A stretch of 64,000 nt of DNA from NCBI RefSeq assembly GCF_001984215.1, contig NZ_CP019420.1:1240001-1304000 (forward strand), given 5' to 3'. Below the pieces are notes generated by a model that was given only the letters and a program-made list of their open reading frames with translations, did no database searches and was not told where the DNA came from. A program made the position numbers and the translations under genes. Below, one piece after another: positions 8,550 through 20,358 of the stretch (positions are counted from its first letter, which is position 1; each line of letters opens with the position of its first letter). This DNA is from Mycobacterium sp. MS1601. Its GTDB lineage: Bacteria; Actinomycetota; Actinomycetes; Mycobacteriales; Mycobacteriaceae.

Positions 8550-9298
8550 GTGCGGGACGGCTGCGGGAACGCCGCACCCTGCGGACCCGCCGGGCACAGG
8601 GTCAGGTCCTCGGCTCCCTCGATGATCCTGTCGATCCTGGAGTTGGCGCTGGGGTCGGTGCAGTCGACCGGCTTGAACAACTGCGCCTCCGGAACCACGG
8701 TGAAGCATTCACCCTCGGCGACGTTCAAGACAAAACAGAACGTGTGGGAGTTGTTGAACAACACCGCATAACCGGAGTCTTCGCGCGAGCCGTCCGGACA
8801 GATGGCAGTGGGGCCCTCTGCCTGGTACGCCAGTTCGTAGACGGCTTCGGGATCGGCGCAGTCCGTCGGCTCCGGCGACATCTCGGCGGCCGCATACTGC
8901 CCAGCGGTGATGCACTGACCCACCTGCAGCCGCTGCGGCGAGTCGGGCGGCGCGGTCAGCGACAGCCGCGCCGAGGGCGCCGAATCCTGCGTCGCACCCA
9001 GCACGGCCAGCGCGGTGCCCGCCAGTCCCAGCACCAGCAGCCCACTGCCCAACACGATCATCGTGACGGCAGCCCAGCCGGGCCGGGAATGCGGTACCGG
9101 CGGCGGCAGAGGAAGTTCCGGCGGTGGGTGCCAGCCGGGCGGGAGGTTCGGTGGTGGTTGCCAGTAGGGCGGTGTCCGATCCCTTGAGGCGGCCCGCTGA
9201 CTCCGGATTCCCAGCACCAGCAATATCAGCCCCACCACCGGTATCACCAGCATCACTGCGACGTAACCGAGGGATTCACCCACCCCAGCAGCAACCAT
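8525..9298 (-). CDS. Transmembrane protein, Rv0426c-like, with Pro-rich loop and extracytoplasmic domain
   Basis: 257 residues. Two hydrophobic helices (about 10-30 and 70-97) flank a Pro/Trp-rich segment (WQPPPNLPPGWHPPPELPLPPP). A C-terminal domain with repeated cysteines (VGQCITAG, PTDCADPEAVYELAYQ, ECFTVVP, PVDCTDPSANS) is likely outside the membrane and disulphide-bonded. Position next to xthA matches Rv0426c. ATG 9298 has GGGGGAAA upstream. It overlaps the xthA end by 25 bases. Function unknown. Confidence 0.72.
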   Translation of the reverse strand: MVAAGVGESLGYVAVMLVIPVVGLILLVLGIRSQRAASRDRTPPYWQPPPNLPPGWHPPPELPLPPPVPHSRPGWAAVTMIVLGSGLLVLGLAGTALAVLGATQDSAPSARLSLTAPPDSPQRLQVGQCITAGQYAAAEMSPEPTDCADPEAVYELAYQAEGPTAICPDGSREDSGYAVLFNNSHTFCFVLNVAEGECFTVVPEAQLFKPVDCTDPSANSRIDRIIEGAEDLTLCPAGPQGAAFPQPSRTYCVVPPG

Positions 9299-9406
9299 CA
9301 GCGTTTCCCCCACCCATGGGGCCCAGTGTGCCACCACCAATTAGCTGGCGCCGATCGGCAGCTGACACGTTGCAGAATCCGAGACCGAGTCGGGCAAGAT
9401 GTCTGG

Positions 9407-10762
9407 GTGCCCCCCTCAGGTGTGAAAAGGCTGCTACGGGCACTGACCCGACTGCTGTCGCTGCGGACCATCGTGATCATCTCCGAAATCGGTGTGATCG
9501 CCACGGTGCTGATCCTCGGCGCCTGGGTGTGGACCGGGATCACCAACGAGCAGTACAGCCAGCTGGACCGGCGACTGGACTCGGTGAGCAGTCTCGGCGA
9601 CTTCTCCAACCTGCTCAGCGCGCCCAGCGCCGGTGACGTCGACCAGGTGACCCCGGACGGGAACCTGGTCCGCACAGCGCGCATCGGCGGAGTCACGGTG
9701 TCAGCGCCGCCGTCGATCGTGCTGCCCGAGCTCGATACCGGCTACACCAACACCACCATCGACGGCGTCGAATACCGGGTGCGCACCTTCGCCGCCGGCC
9801 CGGCCTCCATCGCCCTCGGTGCGCCCGTCGCCGAGACGGAGCGGCGCATCGACGCCCAGCACCTGCGGGTGATGATCATCTGCGGCAGCGTCATCGCGGG
9901 CACGTTCGTGGTGGGCTGGTTCATCTCACTGATCATGGTCAACCCGTTCCGATTGCTGGCCCAGCAGGCCAGGGCCATCAACGCCCAGTCCAACCCGGAC
10001 GACGTGCAGGTGCGTGGTGTGCGGGAAGCCGAGGAGATCGCCGAGGCTGTCGAGGGCATGCTGGCGCGCATCGGCACCGAACAACAGCGCACCAAAGAGG
10101 CACTGGAGTCGGCCCGCGACTTCGCCGCGGTGGCATCCCACGAACTGCGCACACCGTTGACGGCCATGCGCACCAATCTCGAAGTGCTCTCGACGCTGGA
10201 TCTGGACCGTCCCCAGCGCGAGGAACTGGTCAGCGACATCATGCGCACCCAGACACGCATCGAGGCCACGCTGACAGCGCTGGAGCGGTTGGCGCAGGGC
10301 CAGCTCACCACCGCCGACGACCATGTGCCGTTGGACATCACCGAATTGCTGGACCGCGCGGCCCATGACGCCATCCGCAGCTATCCGGACCTCAAGGTGT
10401 CGCTGGCGCCGTCGCCGACGGTGTTGATGCTGGGCCTGCCCGCGGGGCTGCGGCTGGTGATCGACAATGCGATCGCCAATGCCGTCAAACACGGTGGTGC
10501 CACCGAGGTGCAGCTGAGCGCGGTCAGCTCGGCGGCCGGGGTGGAGATCGCCGTCGACGACAACGGCTCCGGTGTGCCCGAGGCCGAACGCAGCGAGGTC
10601 TTCGAGCGCTTCGCCCGCGGCTCGACGGCCTCCCGCTCGGGTTCCGGCCTGGGCCTGGCGCTGGTGGCGCAGCAGGCCGAATTACACGGCGGCACAGCGG
10701 CGTTGGAGAAAAGCGAACTCGGCGGCGCGCGGTTGGTGCTGCGACTGCCGATCGTGCACTAA
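9407..10762 (+). CDS. PrrB-like sensor histidine kinase, no cognate regulator nearby
   Basis: 451 residues. Membrane helices at about 21-45 and 155-178 bracket an extracytoplasmic sensor; HAMP follows, then the H-box AVASHELRTPLTAM (His245), N-box DNAIANAVKHG, DDNGSGV and GSGLGLALVAQQAELHGG. The H-box to C-terminus closely resembles PrrB of M. tuberculosis. It should autophosphorylate on His and pass phosphate to a response regulator, yet no regulator gene is adjacent, unlike prrA-prrB. GTG 9407 is used; GTG 9422 is possible. Confidence 0.85.
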   Translation: MPPSGVKRLLRALTRLLSLRTIVIISEIGVIATVLILGAWVWTGITNEQYSQLDRRLDSVSSLGDFSNLLSAPSAGDVDQVTPDGNLVRTARIGGVTVSAPPSIVLPELDTGYTNTTIDGVEYRVRTFAAGPASIALGAPVAETERRIDAQHLRVMIICGSVIAGTFVVGWFISLIMVNPFRLLAQQARAINAQSNPDDVQVRGVREAEEIAEAVEGMLARIGTEQQRTKEALESARDFAAVASHELRTPLTAMRTNLEVLSTLDLDRPQREELVSDIMRTQTRIEATLTALERLAQGQLTTADDHVPLDITELLDRAAHDAIRSYPDLKVSLAPSPTVLMLGLPAGLRLVIDNAIANAVKHGGATEVQLSAVSSAAGVEIAVDDNGSGVPEAERSEVFERFARGSTASRSGSGLGLALVAQQAELHGGTAALEKSELGGARLVLRLPIVH

Positions 10763-11397
10763 CTCTTGACGCCCACGGTGATCAGATCGGACAGCAGCTG
10801 GGTCCACAGCGGCCGCGCCACGCGGTGCTGATCGGCCACGGTCAGGCCGGCATCGGTGAACAGCGTGTGCATCTCCCGCGGTGAGGGGATGTGCGCCGGA
10901 TTGCGCAGATCGGCCGAGAGCCGCTGCAGGGGCAGCCGGGGACCGATGGTGGTCACCGCCACCAGCCCACCGGGCGCCAGCACGCGGTGGAACTCGCGCA
11001 GCGCCGCGGGCTGATCGAAGAAGTGGAACGCCGAGGTGGTGACCACGGCATCGAGGAATTCGTCGGCGAACGGCAGTTCCTCGGCAGGGCCTTTCATCCA
11101 GCGCACCCGGTCGCTGCGTTGCCGGGCCTGCGCCAGCATGCCGTCGGACATGTCCACGCCGTACACCTCGTCGGGGCGCAGCTCACGCTCGATGCGGTCG
11201 GTGAGGATCCCTGTGCCGCAAGCGATATCGGCGACACGTTGCGATCCTCGGGAGCGTAGCGTGTTCACCACCTCGTCCTGGGCCGGCCGGTAGACCCAGC
11301 GCTGCAGACACGGCTGGTTGTACGCCGGAGCAGCAAAGCTCCAGAACTTCGTGATCGAGTCGTTCAGGCCGCGTCGTTGCGTCTGCTGTGCACCCAT
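10759..11397 (-). CDS. Class I SAM-dependent methyltransferase
   Basis: 212 residues. Motif I VADIACGTGILTDRI binds S-adenosylmethionine; GVDMSDGMLAQAR, GPAEELPFADEFLDAVVTTSAFHFFD and REFHRVLAPGGLVAVTT complete the Methyltransf_11 pattern. The substrate is unknown; the small size and ubiE-like core suggest a small molecule or lipid. ATG 11397 is chosen over an upstream in-frame codon because MGAQQTQRRGLN fits better. The stop overlaps the convergent kinase stop by four bases. Confidence 0.82.
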   Translation of the reverse strand: MGAQQTQRRGLNDSITKFWSFAAPAYNQPCLQRWVYRPAQDEVVNTLRSRGSQRVADIACGTGILTDRIERELRPDEVYGVDMSDGMLAQARQRSDRVRWMKGPAEELPFADEFLDAVVTTSAFHFFDQPAALREFHRVLAPGGLVAVTTIGPRLPLQRLSADLRNPAHIPSPREMHTLFTDAGLTVADQHRVARPLWTQLLSDLITVGVKS

Positions 11398-11465
11398 GTA
11401 CCCGAGTGTAGGCACGGGTATCGGTCGTCCCGGGGTTGTCGGTGCCCCGGTCTAGCGTTCACCCC

Positions 11466-11777
11466 ATGAGTACGAACAACGAGATTCTCACCGCGCTGGA
11501 CAGCATCGAGGTGGCGCTGCGCACCGTCGCAAGACTGCCTCTGGAGCAGATGCGGCCCGTCGATCAGCGGGCGCTGCTGTTACGTGTGGAAGAGGCGGGG
11601 AAACAGTTGGCGGCTTTCGACCGCAAGGTGCTGCGCACGCTGGTCACCGGGCCCAAGCCGGTGCAGTTCGGCGACAGTTCGTGGGCTGACGTGCTGGCAC
11701 GACGGCTGCGCATTTCCGTCGGTGAAGCACAGCGCCGCATCACCGAAGCGCTGCATGAGGAGCCGAGAAGCGCCTGA
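11466..11777 (+). CDS. Short DUF222/13E12-type N-terminal domain protein
   Basis: 103 residues. The helical stretch RALLLRVEEAGKQLAAFDRKVL followed by SSWADVLARRLRISVGEAQRRITEA resembles the N-terminal DUF222 region of mycobacterial REP13E12 proteins, which normally continue into an HNH nuclease. No HNH part follows, so this is either a stand-alone domain or a remnant. ATG 11466 is used. It is convergent with the AMP-ligase gene, 22 bases away. Confidence 0.6.
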   Translation: MSTNNEILTALDSIEVALRTVARLPLEQMRPVDQRALLLRVEEAGKQLAAFDRKVLRTLVTGPKPVQFGDSSWADVLARRLRISVGEAQRRITEALHEEPRSA

Positions 11778-11799
11778 GCGGCAACCGGACCCCTTCGCC

Positions 11800-13434
11800 C
11801 TAGGTGACCAGTGCCACCGAGTTGGCGCGGCGCAGCTTGCCCGAGGGCGTCTTCGGGATGGTGCCCGGTCCGAGGACAACGACGTTGCGCGGACGGACGT
11901 CCACCTCGGTCACCACCTCGTGGGCCACCTGGCGCTCGATGCGGTGCACCTCGTCGGGGTCCTGGTAGGCGTTGGATTCGACGGCGACGGCGAACGTCTC
12001 GCGCGAGTGTCCGGCGTCCAGCCGGACGGCGACGGCGCACCCGGGGCGCACACCCTCGACGCGGCCGGCGGCCCGCTCGATATCGGTCGGGTAGATGTTG
12101 CGCCCGGCCATGATGATGACGTCCTTGACGCGGCCACAGACCACGACGTGCCCGTTGTCGGTCAGGTAGCCGAGGTCGCCGGTGTCGTACCAGCCGTGCT
12201 CGTCCTGGGCGGGGATGAATCCGCCCATGGTGATGTAGCCGGGCGTCAGGCACTCACCGCGCAGCTCGATCACCCCGACGCCGCGAGGCGGCATGACATT
12301 GCCGTGCTCGTCGACGATGCGGGCCTCCAGATCGGTCAGCAGCGGGCCCAGGGTGGCCAGGCGACGGGTGTTGCCCTTGGTGGCGGGAACAGCCTGCCGC
12401 AGGGCCGCCAGCAGGTCGGCATCCACCTCGTCGACCACCAGGCCGGCGTTGCACTCGGAGAACGACACCGCCAGCGTGGTCTCGGCCATGCCGTAGGCAG
12501 GCAGGATCGCCGAGGATTTCAATCCGAACGGCTTGCCGGCGTCCAGCAGGTCCTCGACGTCGGCGGGTTCCACCGGCTCGGCGCCTGAGAGTGCGAACCG
12601 CAGCGTGGACAGGTCGAACTGGCCGGGCTGAGCCTGGCGGCGCAGACGCTTGGCCAGCAGGGCATAGGCGAAGTTGGGGGCCGCCGTCATGGTGCCCTTG
12701 TACTTGTCGATCAGTTTGGCCCACAGCAGGGTGTCGCGCAGGAAGTCCATCGGCGTCACCTTGACCAGTTCGGCGCCGAAGTACATGGGGATGGTGAGGA
12801 AACCGACCATGCCCATGTCGTGGAAGCAGGGCAGCCAGCTGACCATGACGTCTTTGTCGACGTTGTACTCCGCGCCGATGAACATGGCCTCGGCGTTGGA
12901 GTAGATGTTGCGGTGCGTGATCTGCACGGCCTTCGGGGACCCGGTGGAACCGGAAGTCAGCTGCATCAGCGCCAGGTCGTCCTCGCCGGTCTCCACCGGG
13001 TCGATGGGCTCGGCGGCCAGCAGATCACCCACCGTGAGCACCTGGATGCCCTTTTCTTCGAGCACCGGGATGGCCGCCACGAACGGCTCGGCCACCACCA
13101 CGGCCTTGGCCTCGATCATCTGGATCACCGTGAGGGTGTCCTCGGCCCACACCGCCAGATCGGTGCGGGGGGTCGGCTGATGCAACATCGTCAAGCTGGC
13201 GCCGCGCATCCACAACGCCTGGGCGGTCGGAGCGATCTCGACGGGGTATCCGGCCAGCACACCGATGGCGTCTCCGGGTCCGACACCACCGGCGGCCAGG
13301 CCCCCGGCGATACGGCGGGCGCGCTCGTGCACTTCGCCCCAGGTGTGGCGGACCGGCTCGTGCGGCTCACCCGTGACCATGCCCTTCGAACTGGTCGCGG
13401 CGTTGTAGTACATCTTCTCGGTGAACCTGCTCAC
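11800..13434 (-). CDS. pks16: Fatty-acyl-AMP/CoA ligase, Pks16 (Rv1013) type
   Basis: 544 residues. ANL superfamily motifs: [21 protein letters not shown] (P-loop), [15 protein letters not shown] (A5), [10 protein letters not shown] (A7), [20 protein letters not shown] (A8) and [12 protein letters not shown] with the catalytic Lys. It closely matches the M. tuberculosis protein called pks16, which despite its name is an acyl-activating enzyme and not a polyketide synthase. GTG 13434 has a perfect AGGAGG upstream. It sits downstream of ispE on the same strand, as in Rv1011-Rv1013. The lipid substrate is not known. Confidence 0.88.
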   Translation of the reverse strand: MSRFTEKMYYNAATSSKGMVTGEPHEPVRHTWGEVHERARRIAGGLAAGGVGPGDAIGVLAGYPVEIAPTAQALWMRGASLTMLHQPTPRTDLAVWAEDTLTVIQMIEAKAVVVAEPFVAAIPVLEEKGIQVLTVGDLLAAEPIDPVETGEDDLALMQLTSGSTGSPKAVQITHRNIYSNAEAMFIGAEYNVDKDVMVSWLPCFHDMGMVGFLTIPMYFGAELVKVTPMDFLRDTLLWAKLIDKYKGTMTAAPNFAYALLAKRLRRQAQPGQFDLSTLRFALSGAEPVEPADVEDLLDAGKPFGLKSSAILPAYGMAETTLAVSFSECNAGLVVDEVDADLLAALRQAVPATKGNTRRLATLGPLLTDLEARIVDEHGNVMPPRGVGVIELRGECLTPGYITMGGFIPAQDEHGWYDTGDLGYLTDNGHVVVCGRVKDVIIMAGRNIYPTDIERAAGRVEGVRPGCAVAVRLDAGHSRETFAVAVESNAYQDPDEVHRIERQVAHEVVTEVDVRPRNVVVLGPGTIPKTPSGKLRRANSVALVT

Positions 13435-13580
13435 GAGGACCTCCTCGGCTTCCGGAGCGACTCGAACGTATGGGATGTCTGCTGCGGACCATAAGAGGCG
13501 CGCGCACACGATAGAGCTGCGGTTAGGTCTCGAATCGGCTGAGAATCGGCAGCGGGTCCGGCACTGGAGGTGCGGTTGTC

Positions 13581-13613
13581 ACAACGCCCGCCGACGGAAT
13601 CGGAGGGCGTTGT
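13581..13613. other. Hairpin in the ispE-pks16 gap
   Basis: Arms ACAACGCCC (13581-13589) and GGGCGTTGT (13605-13613) are exact reverse complements, and an inner CCGA/TCGG pair extends the stem with a single mismatch. It lies in the 264-base gap between ispE and pks16, both transcribed leftward. No T-run follows, so it could be a processing site, attenuator or weak terminator. The rest of the gap shows no gene. Confidence 0.4.
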
Positions 13614-13698
13614 CGATGCATCGCGTGTCAGTCCGGTACTCACCACCGCGAGCCATCTTAAACTCCTCTTAAGTAACTGCCAAACGTTACCGATGGCG

Positions 13699-14655
13699 TC
13701 ACTGCCCCAGACGGGTGGGCACCACCCGCGCTCCCTGCACCGGCCCGCTGGCCACCCGCACTGTCCGGCACACGCCGGCACCGGCCAATTCTGTCCCGAC
13801 ATCCACCGCGGCGCCCGCCGAAGCGCACAAAAAAGCGCAGGTGGGTCCCGACCCGGAGACGATCCCCGCCAGCGCCCCGGCCTCCATCCCGGCCCGCAGA
13901 GTGCGGCGCAATCCCGGATCGAGGCTGAGCGCTGCGGCCTGCAACTCATTGCCCAGCAGCGGGGCAAGCTGCGCCGGATCGCCCGCCGCGAGCGCGGCCA
14001 GCAGCGGCTCGGTGTCACCCAGCCGCGGCGGATCCCCGGCCTCACGCAGGCGGTCGATCTCGGCGAACACCTTCGGCGTGGACAATCCGTCGGTGCCGAA
14101 GGCAAGCACCCAGTGGAAGGTGTTGCGCGCCAGGACGGTCGCCAGTTCCTCACCGCGGCCGGTGCCCAGCGCGGTGCCCCCGTGCAGCGCGAAGGGCACG
14201 TCACTGCCCAGTTCGGCGGCCAGTGCGTGCAGGTCTCGGCGCGGCACGCCCTGCTCCCAGAGGTGGTTGACGGCCACCAGCACCGCGGCGGCGTCGGCAC
14301 TGCCACCTGCCATGCCGCCGGCAACGGGAATCGCCTTGTCGATGGTGATCGCCACATCGGGGGTGCGCCCCACGTGCTCGGCCAGCAGCTCGGCAGCCTG
14401 CCAGGCGAGGTTGCGCTCGTCGACGGGCAGGAACTCCGCGCCCTCCCCCACGATGTCCAGCGACATCACATCGGCGGTGCGGACGGTGATCTCGTCGAAC
14501 AGCGAGACGGCGTGGAAGACAGTGGTCAGTTCGTGATACCCGTCGTCGCGGGTGTCGCCGACGGCGAGGAACAGATTGACCTTGCCCGGCACGCGTACGG
14601 TCACCGATCCAGTCGGTACCCACTCTGCGGCGGTGCTTCCGTCGGATGCGGACAC
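13699..14655 (-). CDS. ispE: 4-diphosphocytidyl-2-C-methyl-D-erythritol kinase
   Basis: 318 residues. GHMP-kinase motifs: [24 protein letters not shown] (substrate Lys), [17 protein letters not shown] (ATP loop), and [13 protein letters not shown] near the C-terminus. IspE phosphorylates CDP-methylerythritol in the MEP pathway to isoprenoids. GTG 14655 gives about twelve residues before the conserved core; a later start is not obvious. In M. tuberculosis ispE follows ksgA directly; here a kinase gene on the other strand separates them. Confidence 0.92.
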   Translation of the reverse strand: MSASDGSTAAEWVPTGSVTVRVPGKVNLFLAVGDTRDDGYHELTTVFHAVSLFDEITVRTADVMSLDIVGEGAEFLPVDERNLAWQAAELLAEHVGRTPDVAITIDKAIPVAGGMAGGSADAAAVLVAVNHLWEQGVPRRDLHALAAELGSDVPFALHGGTALGTGRGEELATVLARNTFHWVLAFGTDGLSTPKVFAEIDRLREAGDPPRLGDTEPLLAALAAGDPAQLAPLLGNELQAAALSLDPGLRRTLRAGMEAGALAGIVSGSGPTCAFLCASAGAAVDVGTELAGAGVCRTVRVASGPVQGARVVPTRLGQ

Positions 14656-14672
14656 CGCACGAGCCTAACGGT

Positions 14673-15599
14673 ATGAGGGGTGTCGATGCCGAGGCCCGCA
14701 ACTACCATCAGAGCGTGCCGCATCCAGCAGGGGACTTCAACGGTTACGCCATCGGCAAAGTCCTCGGACACGGCGGCAGCGCCACCGTGTATCTGGCCCG
14801 TCAGCTGACCGACGGCGATCGCGAGGTGGCGCTGAAGGTTCTGGCGCCGGGCCACCGCACCGAGTCCCGACTCACGCGGATCTCCCGCGAATTCGATTTC
14901 GCCCGGCAGTTGGACCACCCGCACATCATCGAGATGTACGACCGCGGGCCGGACTGGTTGGCCATGCAGTATGTCGATGGCGGCAATGTCGCCACGCTGC
15001 ACAGTGTGGATCTGCGGCTGCAGGCACTCGCGCAGATCGCGGATGCACTGGACTTCGTGCACCGTCATGGCATCGTGCACTGCGACGTGAAGCCGGCGAA
15101 CATCTTGGTGCACAAGGATTTCGGCGCCCGGGGCGCGGTGCTCATCGATTTCGGCGTCGCCCACTCCGTGGCCGCCGACATGGCGCAGCGATTGTCTCGT
15201 GATGTCGCGGGCAGACTCTCGCTGGATCCCGCCAAACGCATCACCCACGCGCCCACCGAGCATGCCGCCACGGTTCAGGCGTCGTTGCCCTACGCGGCGC
15301 CGGAACTACTCTCCGGCCGCACTCCGTCGGCGGCCACCGATGAGTACGCACTGGCATGCACCGCCGTCGAATTGATCACCGGCACAACACCATTCGTCGC
15401 ACCTACGGCGGGCGCCCTGATCGACGCGCAGCTACGTCAGCCGCCGCCGAAGATATCGCGCCAACTGTCGTGGGTACCGCACGCCTTCGATTCCATCCTC
15501 GCGAAGGCCCTGGCCAAAGATCCCGACGCCAGGTATGAAACCTGCGCCGAGATGGTGGCTCTGATCACCCGGGTGCTGCGCCGTCGAGAGCACGACTAG
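14673..15599 (+). CDS. Soluble serine/threonine protein kinase (non-RD)
   Basis: 308 residues. Gly-loop GHGGSATVYLAR, VAIK-type lysine in VALKVL (Lys55), catalytic loop HCDVKPANIL (Asp138) and IDFGVAH (DFG Asp159) are all present. The residue before the catalytic Asp is Cys instead of Arg, making it a non-RD kinase. An insert (residues 166-195) precedes the SLPYAAPELL segment. There is no membrane helix or sensor domain. ATG 14673 is 17 bases from the divergent ispE start; GTG 14715 is an alternative. Confidence 0.85.
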   Translation: MRGVDAEARNYHQSVPHPAGDFNGYAIGKVLGHGGSATVYLARQLTDGDREVALKVLAPGHRTESRLTRISREFDFARQLDHPHIIEMYDRGPDWLAMQYVDGGNVATLHSVDLRLQALAQIADALDFVHRHGIVHCDVKPANILVHKDFGARGAVLIDFGVAHSVAADMAQRLSRDVAGRLSLDPAKRITHAPTEHAATVQASLPYAAPELLSGRTPSAATDEYALACTAVELITGTTPFVAPTAGALIDAQLRQPPPKISRQLSWVPHAFDSILAKALAKDPDARYETCAEMVALITRVLRRREHD

Positions 15600-15616
15600 C
15601 TGACCCCGGACACGAG

Positions 15617-17694
<2,078 letters not shown>

Positions 17695-17768
17695 TTATCA
17701 CGAGACGGTAACGAACCCGGGAGACGGGGGGCAACTCAGCGACGACCGCCATGGCCCCGACCTCCCTC

Positions 17769-18641
17769 TTAATTGACGCGTCTATCAACACTTGAATTCA
17801 AAGAGTACACTCTGGTCGCGTTTGCTGCCGTGTTCCTGGCAAGGACGTCCGCGGGCACATCGAGGAGCTCGGAAAGCGCCCTAACCGTGTACGGCAGACA
17901 GTACGGCTCATTGGGTGCACCCCGGTACGGATGGGGTGTCAGAAACGGTGCATCCGTCTCCACTAAAAGCAGGTCATCGGGAATGAGTGCGGCAGCGTCG
18001 CGCAGTGCGTGCGCGTTCTTGAAGCTGACCGTCCCCGACAGACTCAGATACCAGCCCTCGGCCGTGCACCGACGCGCCATCTCCGCGTCGGAGGAAAAGC
18101 AGTGAAAGATAACCGTGTCCGGTGCGCCAACGCTGTCGAGGACGTCCAACACCGCTGCATCGGCGTCGCGATTGTGGATCATCAACGGCTTGCCTGTCCG
18201 CTTCGCCAGATCGATGTGCCACGCAAATGCCTCTCGCTGAACCGCCGGATCGGCACAGCCGTCGAGGCGGCCCGGCCAGTACAGATCCATACCGGTCTCG
18301 CCGATGGCCACCACCCGCGGGTCCGCGGCCAGTTGTTCGAGTTCGGCACGGGCGGCATCGTCGAGGGCACCCGCCCGCGTGGGATGCAACGCGACGGCCG
18401 CGTACACGCGCGGATCCCAGTGTGCGGCCTGCACCACCCAGCGGGCCGAGTCCAGATCGTCGGCGATGGTGACCACCGCCCCCACCCCCGCCGCCTGCGC
18501 GCGGTCCAGGATCTCGGCGACGCTCGCGGCGTCGGTGGCCCCGCAGGCGTCCAGGTGGGTGTGGGCGTCGATCAGTGGCGCCAACGGCGTCGGCAGCGGC
18601 GGGGCCTCACGGCCGCCTGAACGTTTCGAACTCACCGCCAC
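17769..18641 (-). CDS. tatD: TatD family metal-dependent DNase
   Basis: 290 residues. [11 protein letters not shown] gives the first metal-binding H-x-[11 protein letters not shown] supplies the metal Glu; [14 protein letters not shown] and [13 protein letters not shown] supply further His ligands; [17 protein letters not shown] ends the TatD pattern. These enzymes are 3'-5' DNases of the amidohydrolase superfamily. GTG 18641 is the first in-frame start and GTG 18635 follows. It is divergent from metG, 20 bases away, and upstream of rpfB as in M. tuberculosis. Confidence 0.9.
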   Translation of the reverse strand: MAVSSKRSGGREAPPLPTPLAPLIDAHTHLDACGATDAASVAEILDRAQAAGVGAVVTIADDLDSARWVVQAAHWDPRVYAAVALHPTRAGALDDAARAELEQLAADPRVVAIGETGMDLYWPGRLDGCADPAVQREAFAWHIDLAKRTGKPLMIHNRDADAAVLDVLDSVGAPDTVIFHCFSSDAEMARRCTAEGWYLSLSGTVSFKNAHALRDAAALIPDDLLLVETDAPFLTPHPYRGAPNEPYCLPYTVRALSELLDVPADVLARNTAANATRVYSLNSSVDRRVN

Positions 18642-18661
18642 ACCATAAGGTGGAAGACCTG

Positions 18662-20209
18662 ATGAGCGACCCTTACTACCTCACCACCGCGATCGCGTAC
18701 CCCAACGGCGCACCGCACGTCGGGCACGCCTACGAGTACGTCGCCACGGACGCCATCGCGCGCTTCAAGCGGCTCGACGGATTCGACGTCCGCTACCTGA
18801 CCGGCACCGACGAGCACGGCTTGAAGATGGCGCAGACCGCCGCCGCCGAGGGCATCCCCACCGCGGAGCTGGCCCGGCGCAATTCCGATGTGTTCCAGCG
18901 GCTGCAGGAGGCGCTGGGGGCGTCGTTCGACCGCTTCATCCGCACCACCGACGCCGACCACATCGAGGCGTCCAAGGCCATCTGGGCCGCGATGAACGCC
19001 AACGGCGACATCTATCTGGATTCGTATGCGGGCTGGTACTCGGTGCGCGACGAACGGTTCTTCGCCGTCGACGAGACCGAAGAACTACCCGACGGCACCC
19101 GGATCGCCACCGAGACAGGCACCCCTGTCACCTGGACCGAAGAGCAGACCTACTTCTTCCGGCTGTCGGCCTACACCGACAAACTGCTCGAGCACTACCG
19201 GACACATCCGGAGTTCATCGCGCCCGAGGTGCGCCGCAACGAGATCGTCAGCTTCGTCTCCGGCGGGCTGACCGACCTGTCGATCTCGCGCACCACCTTC
19301 GACTGGGGTGTGCCGGTACCCGATCACCCCGACCATGTGATGTACGTCTGGGTGGACGCGCTGACCAATTACCTCACCGGCGTCGGCTACCCGGACACCG
19401 ACTCCGAGTCGTTCCGCCGGTTCTGGCCGGCCGATCTGCACATGATCGGCAAGGACATCATCCGGTTCCACACCGTGTACTGGCCGGCGTTCCTGATGTC
19501 GGCCGGACTGCCGCTGCCCAAGCGCGTCTTCGCCCACGGGTTCCTGTTCAACCGCGGCGAGAAGATGAGTAAGTCGGTGGGCAACGTGGTCGACCCGCTG
19601 GCCCTGGTGGACGCCTTCGGCCTGGATGCCGTCCGGTTCTTCCTGTTGCGGGAGGTCCCGTTCGGCCAGGACGGCAGCTACAGCGAAGACGCGATCATCT
19701 CGCGCATCAACACCGACCTGGCCAACGAGCTGGGCAACCTGGCGCAACGGTGTCTGTCGATGGTGGCCAAGAACCTCGGCGGGGTGGTACCCGACCCGGG
19801 TGCACTCGGCGACGACGACACCGCGCTGCTGGCCGAGGCCGGATCCCTGTTGGAGAAGTCGCGGAGCGCGTATGACCAGCAAGCCATGCACCAGTCGCTG
19901 GAGTCGATCTGGCTGACCCTGGGCGCCACCAACCGCTACTTCTCGGCGAACGAACCGTGGAAGCTGGCCAAATCCGAGAGCCCCGCCGACCAGCAGCGGT
20001 TGCGCACCGTGCTCTACGTGACCATGGAGGTGGTCCGGATCGCCGCCCTGCTGGTGCAGCCGGTGATGCCGACATCGGCGGCCAAGCTCCTGGACCTGCT
20101 GGGCCAGCCGGCCGAGCAGCGCGACTTCACCGCCATCTCGACACCGCTGGCCGTCGGCACGCAGTTGCCGGCCCCCAGCGGGGTGTTCCCGCGCTACCAG
20201 ATTCAGTGA
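18662..20209 (+). CDS. metG: Methionyl-tRNA synthetase
   Basis: 515 residues, the short actinobacterial form without zinc knuckle or tRNA-binding extension. Class I motifs are HIGH-type [13 protein letters not shown] and KMSKS (EKMSKSVGN); [13 protein letters not shown] [11 protein letters not shown] and [11 protein letters not shown] are MetRS-specific. It charges tRNA-Met. ATG 18662 gives [16 protein letters not shown], the usual start. Confidence 0.95.
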   Translation: MSDPYYLTTAIAYPNGAPHVGHAYEYVATDAIARFKRLDGFDVRYLTGTDEHGLKMAQTAAAEGIPTAELARRNSDVFQRLQEALGASFDRFIRTTDADHIEASKAIWAAMNANGDIYLDSYAGWYSVRDERFFAVDETEELPDGTRIATETGTPVTWTEEQTYFFRLSAYTDKLLEHYRTHPEFIAPEVRRNEIVSFVSGGLTDLSISRTTFDWGVPVPDHPDHVMYVWVDALTNYLTGVGYPDTDSESFRRFWPADLHMIGKDIIRFHTVYWPAFLMSAGLPLPKRVFAHGFLFNRGEKMSKSVGNVVDPLALVDAFGLDAVRFFLLREVPFGQDGSYSEDAIISRINTDLANELGNLAQRCLSMVAKNLGGVVPDPGALGDDDTALLAEAGSLLEKSRSAYDQQAMHQSLESIWLTLGATNRYFSANEPWKLAKSESPADQQRLRTVLYVTMEVVRIAALLVQPVMPTSAAKLLDLLGQPAEQRDFTAISTPLAVGTQLPAPSGVFPRYQIQ

Positions 20210-20279
20210 CCCCGCCCGGTCGACGAGCCCGAGGAACGAGGGGGAGAGAGGGCCGGGCGAAGTGATCCCAGTCACAACC

Positions 20280-20306
20280 TGTCACAGCCGATAAGCCCGC
20301 GGTGTC
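20280..20306 (+). promoter_or_regulatory. Predicted ECF41 sigma-factor promoter
   Basis: TGTCACA (20280-20286), 16 bases, then TGTC (20303-20306). Published ECF41 promoters have TGTCACA at -35 and CGTC at -10, so the -35 is exact and the -10 differs at one base. It lies about 53 bases before the oxidoreductase start, whose operon encodes an ECF41 sigma factor. Autoregulation is the likely meaning. Confidence 0.65.
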
Positions 20307-20358
20307 TCGAGGTCAGACGGTCCCCACCCGGGGCCCGCAGATCTCGGAGGAACCCGAC

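Noticed and set aside
20213..20259. CGCCCGG/CCGGGCG inverted repeat after metG as a terminator
   Set aside because: Arms are only 7 bp with a 33-base loop and no T-run.
19085..20275. Long minus-strand frame of about 396 codons opposite metG
   Set aside because: It is a GC-rich shadow of a clear metG gene with no domain of its own.
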